Positions 45,596 to 53,934 of a stretch of 64,000 nucleotides of DNA are shown here, one piece after another (the first letter of the stretch is position 1; each line of letters opens with the position of its first letter). Position numbers and translations under genes: made by a program. The notes under the pieces are model-generated. The model had not been told where the DNA came from. It saw only the letters and a program-made list of their open reading frames with translations, and searched no databases. The stretch comes from Akkermansia muciniphila (GTDB lineage: Bacteria > Verrucomicrobiota > Verrucomicrobiia > Limisphaerales > BJHT01). The stretch is from assembly GCA_945861535.1 (NCBI GenBank), contig CAMAUZ010000030.1, forward strand, positions 1 to 64,000, in the 5' to 3' direction.

Positions 45596-46411
45596 ATGAC
45601 ACCCGTTTTTTTCGACACCCACGCCCACCTCGACGATCCCGTTTTTGCCCCCGACCTGCCGCAGGTGATCGGGCGGGCCGGCGCGGCGGGCATCACGCGG
45701 ATCATTTCCATCGGCACGGATTGGGAGAGCAGCGCCAGCGCGGTCGCGCTGACGGAAAAATATCCCGGCGTGTTTGCCGCCGTGGGCTGGCATCCGGAGC
45801 AGGCCATGGCCGCGCCGGAGGATGTGCGCGACGCGCTGCGCGCGCTGGCGCGGGGGCCGAAGGTGGTGGCGATCGGCGAGACCGGCTTGGATTATTACCG
45901 GCTGCCCACGGCGGAGGTGGCGAAGCCGGGCGAGGTGGAAGGGATTAAACGCAAGCAGGCGGCGCTCTTTCGCCAACAACTCGACGTCGCGGCGGAGCTG
46001 GGGCTGAACTGCGTGATTCACGAGCGGGCCGCATTCGAGGACACGGTGGCGATCATGCAGGAATATGTGGGGCGGGTGCGCGGGGTGTTCCATTGCTTCG
46101 TCGGCGATCCGGCCGCGATGCGGCGCGTGCTGGCGCTGGGGTCGCTGGTGAGCTTTACAGGTATTGCTACCTTCAAGAACGCGCCGACGGTGCGCGAGAC
46201 TTTGGCGGCGGTGCCCGCGGGACGGTTCATGCTGGAGACGGACTGCCCGTATCTCGCACCGGTGCCGTATCGGGGGAAGCGGTGCGAGCCGGCGCACGTC
46301 GTGGACATCGCCGCGGCGGCGGCGCAGGTGCGCGGCTGTGCGGTGGCGGACTTGAGCGCGGAGACGTGTGCGACGGCCGAGGCGTTTTTCCCGAAGCTGA
46401 CGGGATCGTGA
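45596..46411 (+). CDS. TatD family metal-dependent hydrolase
   Basis: 271 aa from ATG 45596, chosen because the metal motif FFDTHAHLDD follows at once. Further motifs: GWHPEQA, AIGETGLDYYR (Glu metal ligand), NCVIHERAA, GVFHCFVGD and the final MLETDCPYLAPVPYRGKRCEP. Amidohydrolase fold with two metals; DNase/exonuclease activity is reported for relatives. A core gene, divergent from the isomerase-like gene. Confidence 0.95.
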   Translation: MTPVFFDTHAHLDDPVFAPDLPQVIGRAGAAGITRIISIGTDWESSASAVALTEKYPGVFAAVGWHPEQAMAAPEDVRDALRALARGPKVVAIGETGLDYYRLPTAEVAKPGEVEGIKRKQAALFRQQLDVAAELGLNCVIHERAAFEDTVAIMQEYVGRVRGVFHCFVGDPAAMRRVLALGSLVSFTGIATFKNAPTVRETLAAVPAGRFMLETDCPYLAPVPYRGKRCEPAHVVDIAAAAAQVRGCAVADLSAETCATAEAFFPKLTGS

Positions 46412-46481
46412 ATTGAGAAATGGAACTGGCGGCTGATGCGCCGCGCGCCGCAGGCGGGGGCGGCGTGTCCAGCGTTACGAC

Positions 46482-47972
46482 TCACGCCAACGCCTGCTTG
46501 ACCTTGGAAAGCAGGTCGTGGCTGGTGAAGGGCTTTTGCAGGTAGGCATCTTCCTCTTCCTCGTTGGCATTGGCGCGCACGTAGCCGCTGGAACAGATGG
46601 TGCGCATCTCGGGCGCCACCTGCCGAATCTGCTCGATCAACTCGCGGCCGCTCATGTTCGGCATGACGAGGTCGGTGATGACCAGATCGATCTTGTTGGC
46701 GTTGTCGGCCAGGATTTCGAGCGCTTTTCGGCCGTTGTTGGCGGTCAGCACCCGGTAGTCGTAGGCGGAGAGAATCATCTGCCCCATCGTGAGCAACAGG
46801 TCTTCGTCATCGACCATCAGGATCGTCTGCGTGCCGCGCAGTTCGTTTTCCTGGAGCAGCACCTCCGTGATGATCTTGGCCTGGGCCGGCAGATAAACGA
46901 CGACCGAGGTTCCCTTCCCCAGCTCGCTGGTGACGCCCAGATGTCCGCCGTGGTTGGAGATGATCCCGTACGCCCACGCGAGACCGAGGCCGCGGTGACC
47001 ATGTTTGGTGGTGAAAAACGGCTCGATGATGCGGGGGAGAATCTCCGCGGGAATGCCGCAGCCATTGTCCCAGATCTCGACCGTTACGTAGCTGCCGGGG
47101 GGCAGGTTTACGCTGCCGATCTGGGTCGGCTCGGTGACATCCTTGTTGCTGGTGAGCACCATGATGTGGCCGTCCTTGGCCACGGCTTGCGAGGCGTTTT
47201 CGAGAATCTTGACGAACGCCTGCTGCAGCTTGGCCTCGTCGAATTTCGCGGTGTAGAGGCGGCTGTCGAGCCGCAGTTTCCACCCCATTTGCGACAGCGC
47301 CGGGGTTTTGAACAGCTCCACGGAACGCCGGAGCAACTGGTTGAGATTGCCCGCCTGCTGGGTGCGTTGATCCTTCTCCTGGCGGCTGAAGACGGCGAGA
47401 TCGTGGGCGATCTCCGCGGCTTTCTCCGCCGATTTCTCGATCTCCAGCAACGAGCCGCGCCAGGCATTGCCGGCAGGCACCTGGCTCAAGAGCAGCGACG
47501 TGTGGCCAAGGATGCTGGTGAGCGCGTTGTTGAAATCCAGCGCCACGTTGCGCGTGAGCTGGAGCGCGCAGTCGAGCTTCTGTTTTTGCGCCGCGCTTTG
47601 TTCTGCCGTGTCGCTGCGCGGGGGCGGGGCGGCCGGGCGTTCCGGTTCGGGAAACAACTGCAATAGCCGCAGGTGTATCCCGTTCTCCTCGCCTGCAAGG
47701 CCGGTCACCGTGAACGTCCGCACTTCCGCACCGCAGTGGAAACGCAACGAGGCGGTGTGCGAACCGCCGCCGCACAGTTCCACGAGAAAAGCCAAGCCGT
47801 CATCCGTGCCGTCGGCCGACCACAACCGTTCGAGCGTCGCGCGCCCGGCGGCGAGGCGGTCGCCAAACGCCGTACACGCCGCGCCGTTGGCCGCGCGTAT
47901 GACTCCGTCGCCATCCGCCAACACCACCGGCCACACGGCATTCTCAAATGCTGCAAAAGTTTTGGAAATCAT
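46482..47972 (-). CDS. Hybrid histidine kinase/receiver protein without its phospho-acceptor His
   Basis: 496 aa from ATG 47972. An N-terminal PAS-like sensor (1-110: FENAVWPVVLADGDGVIRAA). DHp helix: RNVALDFNNALTSILGH (141-157), where the expected pattern is AHDFNN; the His is Leu145. The ATPase domain is complete: ILENASQAV (N), DNGCGIP (G1), EPFFTTKHGHRGLGLAWAYG (F/G2). The C-terminal receiver has the acidic pair VDDED, the phospho-acceptor Asp in VITDLVMPNMSG, and Lys in YLQKPF. Autophosphorylation on the canonical His should be impossible, so the protein may act as a regulator, partner or ATP sensor, or the receiver may be loaded by another kinase. No membrane segment. Confidence 0.85.
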   Translation of the reverse strand: MISKTFAAFENAVWPVVLADGDGVIRAANGAACTAFGDRLAAGRATLERLWSADGTDDGLAFLVELCGGGSHTASLRFHCGAEVRTFTVTGLAGEENGIHLRLLQLFPEPERPAAPPPRSDTAEQSAAQKQKLDCALQLTRNVALDFNNALTSILGHTSLLLSQVPAGNAWRGSLLEIEKSAEKAAEIAHDLAVFSRQEKDQRTQQAGNLNQLLRRSVELFKTPALSQMGWKLRLDSRLYTAKFDEAKLQQAFVKILENASQAVAKDGHIMVLTSNKDVTEPTQIGSVNLPPGSYVTVEIWDNGCGIPAEILPRIIEPFFTTKHGHRGLGLAWAYGIISNHGGHLGVTSELGKGTSVVVYLPAQAKIITEVLLQENELRGTQTILMVDDEDLLLTMGQMILSAYDYRVLTANNGRKALEILADNANKIDLVITDLVMPNMSGRELIEQIRQVAPEMRTICSSGYVRANANEEEEDAYLQKPFTSHDLLSKVKQALA

Positions 47973-48115
47973 CTCGCGTTTACCTCTCCTCCTTGTCGGC
48001 GCAAACAAGGGGGGACTGAAGGGAAGGGAACGTGATCCGTGTTCCGTGTTCCGACCGTTTGTCTCCTGCCCCCTGTCCCTTCTCGCCTCTCGCCTCTCGC
48101 CTCGTCCCGCTGTCG

Positions 48116-48526
48116 TCACCTGCGCCCGGGCACTGACAAAAACGCCGCGGGCAGCAACTCCGCCATCGTGAACTGCCGGATGCGCGCGGGCTGGGCGCTG
48201 TCCACGACGAGGATGGTGGCTTGGGGCGCGTATTCGGAGAGCAGTTGGCGGCAGGCGCCGCACGGCGTGGCACCGCCGTCGCGTCGGGCTGCGACGGCGA
48301 CGGCCACGAAATCGCGGTGGCCCTCGGTCAGCGCCTTGAAAAGGGCGATGCGTTCGGCGCAGCAGGTCAGGCCGTAGCTGGCGCTCTCGACGTTGGCGCC
48401 CGTGATGATTTCGCCGCCGCGCGTCCGCAGCGCCGCGCCGACATGGAAGTTGGAATACGGCGCGACGGCCCGCGCACAGGCGCCCACGGCGGCCGTCACC
48501 AATATTTGTTTTTCAGCCTTGGTCAT
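48116..48526 (-). CDS. cdd: Cytidine deaminase
   Basis: 136 aa, the standard homotetrameric class. Zinc site: GANVESASYGLTCCAERIAL (Cys56, Glu58) and TPCGACRQLL (Cys89, Cys92). N-terminal APYSNFHVGAAL binds the nucleoside. Converts cytidine/deoxycytidine to uridine/deoxyuridine in pyrimidine salvage. Its start overlaps the end of the purine nucleoside phosphorylase gene by 14 bp, so the two form a nucleoside-salvage operon. Confidence 0.95.
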   Translation of the reverse strand: MTKAEKQILVTAAVGACARAVAPYSNFHVGAALRTRGGEIITGANVESASYGLTCCAERIALFKALTEGHRDFVAVAVAARRDGGATPCGACRQLLSEYAPQATILVVDSAQPARIRQFTMAELLPAAFLSVPGRR

Positions 48527-49331
48527 AAAGTTCCACGAAGCGCGTGAGCAACCGCCCGGCGCGTTGTCCCGCTTCGGCGGACACCGCGAGAACCTCGTCG
48601 TGCGACAGCGGCGTGGCGCTGCGGCCGGCGGCGAGATTCGTGATGCACGACAGGCCCACCACGGCCAGCCCGCATTGCCGCGCGACGATGGCCTCGGGCA
48701 CGGTGCTCATGCCCACGGCGTCCGCGCCCCAGCGCGCGAAGGCCCGGATTTCCGCGGGCGTTTCGTAACTCGGACCGGACACGGCGAGATAAACCCCCGT
48801 GCGCAACGGTATGCGCACGCTGCGGGCCGCCTGCTGCAACAGCTTTCCCAATCGCACATCGTAGGTGTGGGTGAGATCGACAAAGCGCGTCAGGCCGTCG
48901 GGCACCGGACCACGCAGCGGATTTGCGCCCATGAAATTGAGATGATCGGTGAGGCGCATGAAATCGCCGGGGCGAAAGCGGCGGTTGATCCCGCCCGCCG
49001 CGTTGGTGAGCACCAAGTCGCGGAGGCCGAACGCCGCGAGCACCCGCACCGCGAACGTCACCGCATCCAGCGAATGTCCCTCGTAGTAATGCGCCCGCCC
49101 GCAGAGCAGCAGCACCGGCCGTCCCGCCAGTTTCCCGGCGACGAGCTTCCCGCCGTGGCCCGCGACGGTCGGTTGCGGAAAGCCCGGCAGCCGCGCGTAA
49201 GGGATTTCGTCCACAACTTCGACCGCATCGAGCACGCCCTGAAAGCCGCTGCCGAGCACCAGCGCCAGGCGCGGGCGCAGGGCGGTGAGTTTCGCGAGGC
49301 GGGCGGCGGTGGTTGCGGGGGTGGCGTTCAT
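48513..49331 (-). CDS. Purine nucleoside phosphorylase (trimeric class)
   Basis: 272 aa. LALVLGSGFQGVLDA, the phosphate-binding GHGGKLVAGKLAG and LLCGRAHYYEGH, LTNAAGGINRRFRPGD, and the nucleoside-binding YLAVSGPSYETPAEIRAF with GADAVGMSTVPEAIVARQCG identify the class. Phosphorolyses purine (deoxy)nucleosides, or methylthio-relatives, to base and sugar 1-phosphate. First gene of the operon with cytidine deaminase. Confidence 0.95.
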   Translation of the reverse strand: MNATPATTAARLAKLTALRPRLALVLGSGFQGVLDAVEVVDEIPYARLPGFPQPTVAGHGGKLVAGKLAGRPVLLLCGRAHYYEGHSLDAVTFAVRVLAAFGLRDLVLTNAAGGINRRFRPGDFMRLTDHLNFMGANPLRGPVPDGLTRFVDLTHTYDVRLGKLLQQAARSVRIPLRTGVYLAVSGPSYETPAEIRAFARWGADAVGMSTVPEAIVARQCGLAVVGLSCITNLAAGRSATPLSHDEVLAVSAEAGQRAGRLLTRFVELYDQG

Positions 49332-49381
49332 GCGGTTTCAGGTCGGACGCGATTTGCGAGCAGCGGAGGAGCGGCCGGAGG

Positions 49382-49682
49382 AAAAGCTCAAAGTATAAAG
49401 CTCAAAGCTCAAGGGAAGGGCCAAGGAACAAGGGGATGCCAAGCCGGGCTTTGGGGGCGGTCGCGTGGAGTGTCGTTGTAGCGCAGGTTTCCAAACCCGC
49501 TGATCGTCCGGCCGCCGGCAGTGCTGCGGAATAGTCCGAGCGTCCCGAACCACTCCACGCCCGCCGATTTGGAAATCGGCGACACAGCAGGTTTGGAAAC
49601 CTGCGCTACAGGGGCGGTGTGCGAATGCGCCCTTTGGCCCTTGGAACTTGGCCCTTCCCTTGAGCTTTGAGCTTTGAGCTTT
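49382..49682. repeat. Family B composite palindrome, copy 2, with nested family A element
   Basis: Left arm AAAGCTCAAAGCTCAAGGGA, right arm CCCTTGAGCTTTGAGCTTTG. Encloses the family A element at 49478-49609. Same architecture as 23039-23447, which suggests that a composite unit spread as a whole. Fills most of the 485 bp between the phosphorylase gene and moeB. Confidence 0.85.
49478..49609. repeat. Family A layered palindrome, copy 2
   Basis: GTAGCGCAGGTTTCCAAACC start and GGTTTGGAAACCTGCGCTAC end, with CCGATTTGGAAATCGG inside. Same ends as 23206-23325, different centre. Confidence 0.9.
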
Positions 49683-49816
49683 CGCCGCCCCGCATTGAGT
49701 TCCATCGACATCTTTCGTGCTGCCGCCGCATTGAAAAGCACCGGCGTTCATCGGCTCCGGCGTGCCCGCTTGATTTATCACGCGCCCCCACTAACCTGCG
49801 ACCTCATTTTTTTATT

Positions 49817-50965
49817 ATGCAATTGAACAACGACGAAATCCGCCGCTACTCGCGCCACCTCATCCTCCCGGAGGTCGGGATGGCCGGGCAAAAGAAAATC
49901 TGCGCGACCAGCGTGTTGTGTATCGGCGCCGGCGGCCTCGGGTCGCCCATCGCGATGTATCTGGCCGCGGCGGGCGTGGGCAAGATCGGCCTCGTGGATT
50001 TCGACACGGTCGATTTTTCCAACCTCCAGCGGCAGATCATTCACGGCACCAGCGACGTCGGTCGGCCGAAATCGGAGTCGGCCAAGGAGACGATCAACGA
50101 GATCAATCCCGGCGTGGAAGTGGTGCGCCACAACGTCCGCCTCAGCAGCGAGAACGCCCTCGAGATCATCCGCCAATACGACATCGTCGTGGACGGCACG
50201 GACAATTTCCCGACGCGCTATCTCACCAACGACGCGTGCGTGCTGCTCAAGAAGGCCAATGTTTACGGGTCGATCTTCCGCTTTGACGGCCAGGCCAGCG
50301 TGTTTGCGCCGCACCTCGGCGGGCCGTGCTATCGGTGTCTTTATCCCGAACCGCCGCCGCCCGGCATGGTGCCGAGCTGCGCCGAGGGCGGCGTCCTCGG
50401 CGTACTCCCGGGCATCGTCGGGTGCATCCAGGCGACCGAGATTCTCAAGCTCGCGCTCGGCAAGGGCACGTCGCTGGTCGGGCGGCTCCTGCTCTTCAAC
50501 GCGCTGGACATGAAGTTCCGCGAACTGAAATTGCGGCGGGACCCCAAGTGCCCGATCTGCGGCGATCAGCCGACCATCAAGGAGCTGATTGATTACGAGC
50601 AGTTTTGCGGCATCTCCGCCGAACCCGCCACGCCGACTTCCAATCCCGACGAAGTCACCGTGCAGGACATGAAGCTGGCCCTCGACCAACCCCAGCGCCA
50701 CATCAAGGTCATCGACGTGCGCGAACCCGACGAACACCAGATCGCCCACATCGACGGCGTGCCGCTCGTGCCGTTGAGCACTCTGCCGCAGACCTTCACC
50801 GACCTTGATCCGAATCAGCAGTACTACATCCACTGCAAGAGCGGCGTGCGCTCGCTCAAGGCGCTGAACTTTCTGCGCGAGCAGGGCTTCAAGTACGTGA
50901 AGAGCGTCAAGGGCGGCATCGGTGCTTGGGCCGAGGAGATCGATCCGCGCGTGCCGCGCTACTGA
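49817..50965 (+). CDS. moeB: MoeB/ThiF-type adenylyltransferase with C-terminal rhodanese domain
   Basis: 382 aa from ATG 49817 (MQLNNDEIRRYSRHLIL). E1-like adenylation domain: GAGGLGSPIAMYLAAAGV (ATP site), DFDTVDFSNLQRQIIH, and the zinc Cys pairs CYRCLYPEPP and CPICGD. PSCAEGGVLGVLPGIVG carries a conserved Cys. C-terminal rhodanese (about 285-380): VIDVREPDEHQIAHIDG and the active Cys in YIHCKSGVRSLK. Adenylates the C-terminus of small sulfur carriers (MoaD/ThiS type) and passes sulfur for molybdopterin, thiamine or cysteine formation. The fused rhodanese is common; the sulfur-carrier partner is not in the window. Confidence 0.9.
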   Translation: MQLNNDEIRRYSRHLILPEVGMAGQKKICATSVLCIGAGGLGSPIAMYLAAAGVGKIGLVDFDTVDFSNLQRQIIHGTSDVGRPKSESAKETINEINPGVEVVRHNVRLSSENALEIIRQYDIVVDGTDNFPTRYLTNDACVLLKKANVYGSIFRFDGQASVFAPHLGGPCYRCLYPEPPPPGMVPSCAEGGVLGVLPGIVGCIQATEILKLALGKGTSLVGRLLLFNALDMKFRELKLRRDPKCPICGDQPTIKELIDYEQFCGISAEPATPTSNPDEVTVQDMKLALDQPQRHIKVIDVREPDEHQIAHIDGVPLVPLSTLPQTFTDLDPNQQYYIHCKSGVRSLKALNFLREQGFKYVKSVKGGIGAWAEEIDPRVPRY

Positions 50966-51260
50966 CCCACCGCTTTGGGTGGCGGCGACTTGTCACCGTC
51001 AGACTGCGAGAGCCGTGCGCTGCCCCGAGGCATTCACGGCTCGCGCCGGCGCCGGCACGCACGCTTGGCCGGACCCTTTCGGATGTCCGACGGCGACAAG
51101 TCGTCTGTGCAAAAGCGGTGACAAGTCACCTCACGCCAAACTGCGGCGACGAAGAAATTGGGGGCAACCCGGACAGGTTTTTGCACCGGTTTCTTTACGA
51201 AACCACAAACAAAAGGGGATTTTGCTTCCGCCCTCCGCGGTTCTAATTCATTTTCAATTT
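50966..51260. other. Intergenic stretch with CGACTTGTC/GACAAGTCG repeats
   Basis: GGCGACTTGTCACCG near 50983, CGACAAGTCG near 51094 and GTGACAAGTCACC near 51119 form a loose inverted set that looks like another palindromic repeat. No ORF is convincing. The nusB promoter presumably lies in the last 60 bp. Confidence 0.5.
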
Positions 51261-51764
51261 ATGGGAAAACGACGGGATGCGCGGGAACGCGCGGTCCAAT
51301 TTTTATTTCAGCACGATCTGAATCCGCCAGAAAACCTGGCGGACGCGTTGGAGTCGTTCTGGGGATCGCAGCGGGCGGAGGCCATCGCCGAGGAGAAAGC
51401 CCCCGCGCGCTGGAACGAACCGATCGCCGAGCCGCCGCCGCTGACCACTGCGGAAGCCGCGACGCGCCTGTTCGCCGATCCGCTCATCCGCGGCACGCTG
51501 GAGCACCGCGACGCCATCGACGCCTACATCATCACTCACGCCAAGAACTGGGACCTCCGCCGCATGGCCGTCGTCGATCGGAACATCATCCGCCTAGCCG
51601 TGTACGAGATGCTCCATCGCGATGACATTCCGCCCGTGGTGAGCATCAATGAGGCCGTGGACATTGCGAAAAAATTCTCCACCGAGGACAGCGGCAAGTT
51701 CGTCAACGGCATCTTGGACAAGATCAAGGGCCAGTTGCTGCGGCCGGCGCGCATTGTGAAATAG
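51261..51764 (+). CDS. nusB: Transcription antitermination factor NusB
   Basis: 167 aa from ATG 51261 (MGKRRDARERAVQFLFQHDL, the typical arginine-rich start). It carries the family signature in WDLRRMAVVDRNIIRLAVYE (about 99-118) and PPVVSINEAVDIAKKFSTED with FVNGILDKI. Binds boxA RNA with NusE and promotes rRNA antitermination. A Pro/Glu-rich insertion (about 45-70) makes it slightly longer than average. Followed by a PHP gene 21 bp later and then ftsY, a probable operon. Confidence 0.95.
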   Translation: MGKRRDARERAVQFLFQHDLNPPENLADALESFWGSQRAEAIAEEKAPARWNEPIAEPPPLTTAEAATRLFADPLIRGTLEHRDAIDAYIITHAKNWDLRRMAVVDRNIIRLAVYEMLHRDDIPPVVSINEAVDIAKKFSTEDSGKFVNGILDKIKGQLLRPARIVK

Positions 51765-51785
51765 CCCCGCAAACGAGCCGCCATC

Positions 51786-52637
51786 ATGTTCGCCGACCTC
51801 CATCTGCACACCTACTTCTCCGACGGCACCTACACGCCCGAGGAACTGGTCGGCCACGGCGTCCGCCACAATCTCAAGGGCATGGCGCTCACCGACCACG
51901 ACACCGTCGAGGGTTGCGCGCGCATGGCCGTCGCGTGCGCGGCGGCGGGCATCGAGTTCGTTCCCGCCAGCGAACTAACCGCCGAGATTCACGACACCGA
52001 ACTCCACATCCTCGGCTATTTCCTCGACACCGCGCACCCGCGTCTGCTGAGCGAACTCGCCAAGTTCCAGCTCGTCCGTCAGAACCGCATCCGCGAAATG
52101 GTCGCGCGCCTCAACAAGCTGAACATCCCCCTGCGCGCCGAGACCGTCTTTGCCATCGCCAACTGCCAGGCCCCCGGCCGTCCGCACGTCGGCCGCGCCC
52201 TCGTGCAGGAGGGCTTCTGCGCCACGCTCGACGAAGCCTTCGACCGCTTCCTCAAACGCAACCGCCCGGCCTGGGTACCGAAGGAAAAAATCTCCGCCCG
52301 CGACGCCATCACGCTCATCCACGAAGCCGGCGGCCTCGCCGTCATGGCCCACCCCGGACTCAACCGCAACGATCACATCATCCCCGAGCTGGTCGCGTTC
52401 GGCATGGACGGCATCGAGTGCTTCCACACCAAGCATTCCACCTCGATGTCCGAGCATTATCTGATGATCGCCGACCAGCATCATCTCCTCATCACCGGCG
52501 GCTCCGACTGTCACGGCATGAACAAGGGCAAGCCCTTGATCGGCGGCGTGCGCATTCCGTTCGCCTACTTGGAACGCCTCAAAGCCCGCGCGCTCGAACG
52601 CCGCGCCAAAAATCAAATCCGCACCACCGCCGCCTGA
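51786..52637 (+). CDS. PHP domain phosphoesterase (YciV/TrpH-like)
   Basis: 283 aa. Polymerase-and-histidinol-phosphatase fold: MFADLHLHTYFSDGTYTPEE (metal H-x-H), LTDHDTVEG, AVMAHPGLN and GSDCHGMNKG. Characterised relatives are RNase AM/5'-3' exonuclease or 3',5'-nucleotide bisphosphate phosphatases. The central helical insert (about 80-180) is the usual cap of this subfamily. Located between nusB and ftsY on the same strand with 21- and 24-bp gaps. Confidence 0.9.
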   Translation: MFADLHLHTYFSDGTYTPEELVGHGVRHNLKGMALTDHDTVEGCARMAVACAAAGIEFVPASELTAEIHDTELHILGYFLDTAHPRLLSELAKFQLVRQNRIREMVARLNKLNIPLRAETVFAIANCQAPGRPHVGRALVQEGFCATLDEAFDRFLKRNRPAWVPKEKISARDAITLIHEAGGLAVMAHPGLNRNDHIIPELVAFGMDGIECFHTKHSTSMSEHYLMIADQHHLLITGGSDCHGMNKGKPLIGGVRIPFAYLERLKARALERRAKNQIRTTAA

Positions 52638-52661
52638 CCGCGCGCTGGCATTCATTTCCGC

Positions 52662-53579
52662 ATGGGACTGTTCGACAAATTCAAGGCCGGCCTGCAAAAA
52701 ACCCAGGCCAAGCTCGTCCACGAAATCAAGCGCATCTTCACCGGCTCGCCCAAGCTGGATGCCGCCTCCCTCGAAGCCCTCGAACACGCCCTGCTCGCCG
52801 CCGACCTCGGCCTCGCGATGACCCACCAGATCATCGCCGCCGTGCGCCTCGCCTACGAAACCCAGGGCAGCGCCAAGCTCGACGTCTTCGGCATCGCCCG
52901 CGCCGAGATCGAGCGCAGCCTCCCCGAAAACACCACCGGCCTCCGCCGCCAGCCCGCGGGTCTCACCGTCATCTCCGTCGTTGGCGTCAACGGCACCGGG
53001 AAAACCACCACCTGCGCCAAGCTCGCGCATCTGCTGAAACTCCGCGGCGACACCGTCATCGTCGCCGCGTGCGACACCTTCCGCGCCGCCGCCGTCGAGC
53101 AGATCAAGCTCTGGGGCCAGCGGCTTCAGTTCGAGGTCATCGCGGGCGCGTATCACGCCGACCCCGCCGCCGTCGCGCACGATGCCGTCACCGCCGCGAC
53201 CGCCCGCGGTTCCGCCTACCTTCTGCTCGACACCGCCGGTCGCCTCCACACCAAGCACAACCTGATGACCGAGCTGCAGAAGATTCACCGCGTCATCGGC
53301 AAGCAGTGCCCCGGCGCGCCGCACGAAGTCCTGCTCGTCCTCGACGGCAGCACCGGCATGAACGCGATGAACCAAGCCCGCGAATTTCACAAGGCCGCCC
53401 CGCTCACCGGCCTCATCGTCACCAAGCTCGACGGCACCAGCAAAGGCGGCATGGTCGTCGCGATTCAGAAAGAACTCGGGCTGCCCGTGAAATTCATCGG
53501 TCTTGGCGAACAACCCGACGATCTCCAGCCGTTTAACTCGCGCCAGTTTGCCGCGGCGCTTTTTGCCGATAAGGAATAG
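52662..53579 (+). CDS. ftsY: Signal recognition particle receptor FtsY
   Basis: 305 aa, the short form without the acidic A domain. N domain 1-90; G domain: GVNGTGKTTTCAKLAHLL (G1), DTFRAAAVEQIKLW, LDTAGRLHTKHNLMTEL (G3), VTKLDGTSKGGMVVAIQ (G4) and LGEQPDDLQPF at the end. GTPase that docks SRP-ribosome complexes at the inner membrane. The gene is followed after 2 bp by a small lipoprotein. Confidence 0.95.
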   Translation: MGLFDKFKAGLQKTQAKLVHEIKRIFTGSPKLDAASLEALEHALLAADLGLAMTHQIIAAVRLAYETQGSAKLDVFGIARAEIERSLPENTTGLRRQPAGLTVISVVGVNGTGKTTTCAKLAHLLKLRGDTVIVAACDTFRAAAVEQIKLWGQRLQFEVIAGAYHADPAAVAHDAVTAATARGSAYLLLDTAGRLHTKHNLMTELQKIHRVIGKQCPGAPHEVLLVLDGSTGMNAMNQAREFHKAAPLTGLIVTKLDGTSKGGMVVAIQKELGLPVKFIGLGEQPDDLQPFNSRQFAAALFADKE

Positions 53580-53581
53580 CC

Positions 53582-53788
53582 ATGAAGAATCGCACCGTGA
53601 ACAAAACCGCCCTCCTGACCCTCACCCTCACCCTCGCGCTCGCCGTCGTCGCGACCGGCTGCTCCAGCCCGCGCGCCAGCAGTTACACCAAGTCCCGCAG
53701 CGGGTGCTACAGCAGCTCCGGCAAGTCGTGCAGTTCGTCCTCCGCGAAGAGCAACTGCGGCGGCTACACCCGCGTCACCAGCCGCTGA
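53582..53788 (+). CDS. Small Cys/Ser-rich lipoprotein
   Basis: 68 aa. Lipoprotein signal with lipobox AVVATGC (Cys about 27), then a Ser/Tyr/Cys/Lys-rich tail of 41 residues with three or more Cys (SGCYSSSGKSCSSS). Follows ftsY by 2 bp, so it is likely translated from the same mRNA. No family recognised. The cysteines suggest a metal-binding or cross-linked envelope peptide. Confidence 0.7.
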   Translation: MKNRTVNKTALLTLTLTLALAVVATGCSSPRASSYTKSRSGCYSSSGKSCSSSSAKSNCGGYTRVTSR

Positions 53789-53934
53789 ACCGCGCCCGGC
53801 CGGACCGGCGCGTCGCGTGTGCGCCGCTTCAGCGTGCGAGGGGAACCGGGCGTGCGCTCCCGCCGTTGCTGTCGTTCCGCGATTCCCATCCGTGCCCATC
53901 TGTGTCCGGCCGCGGTTAATACTTCGCTCTTAGG

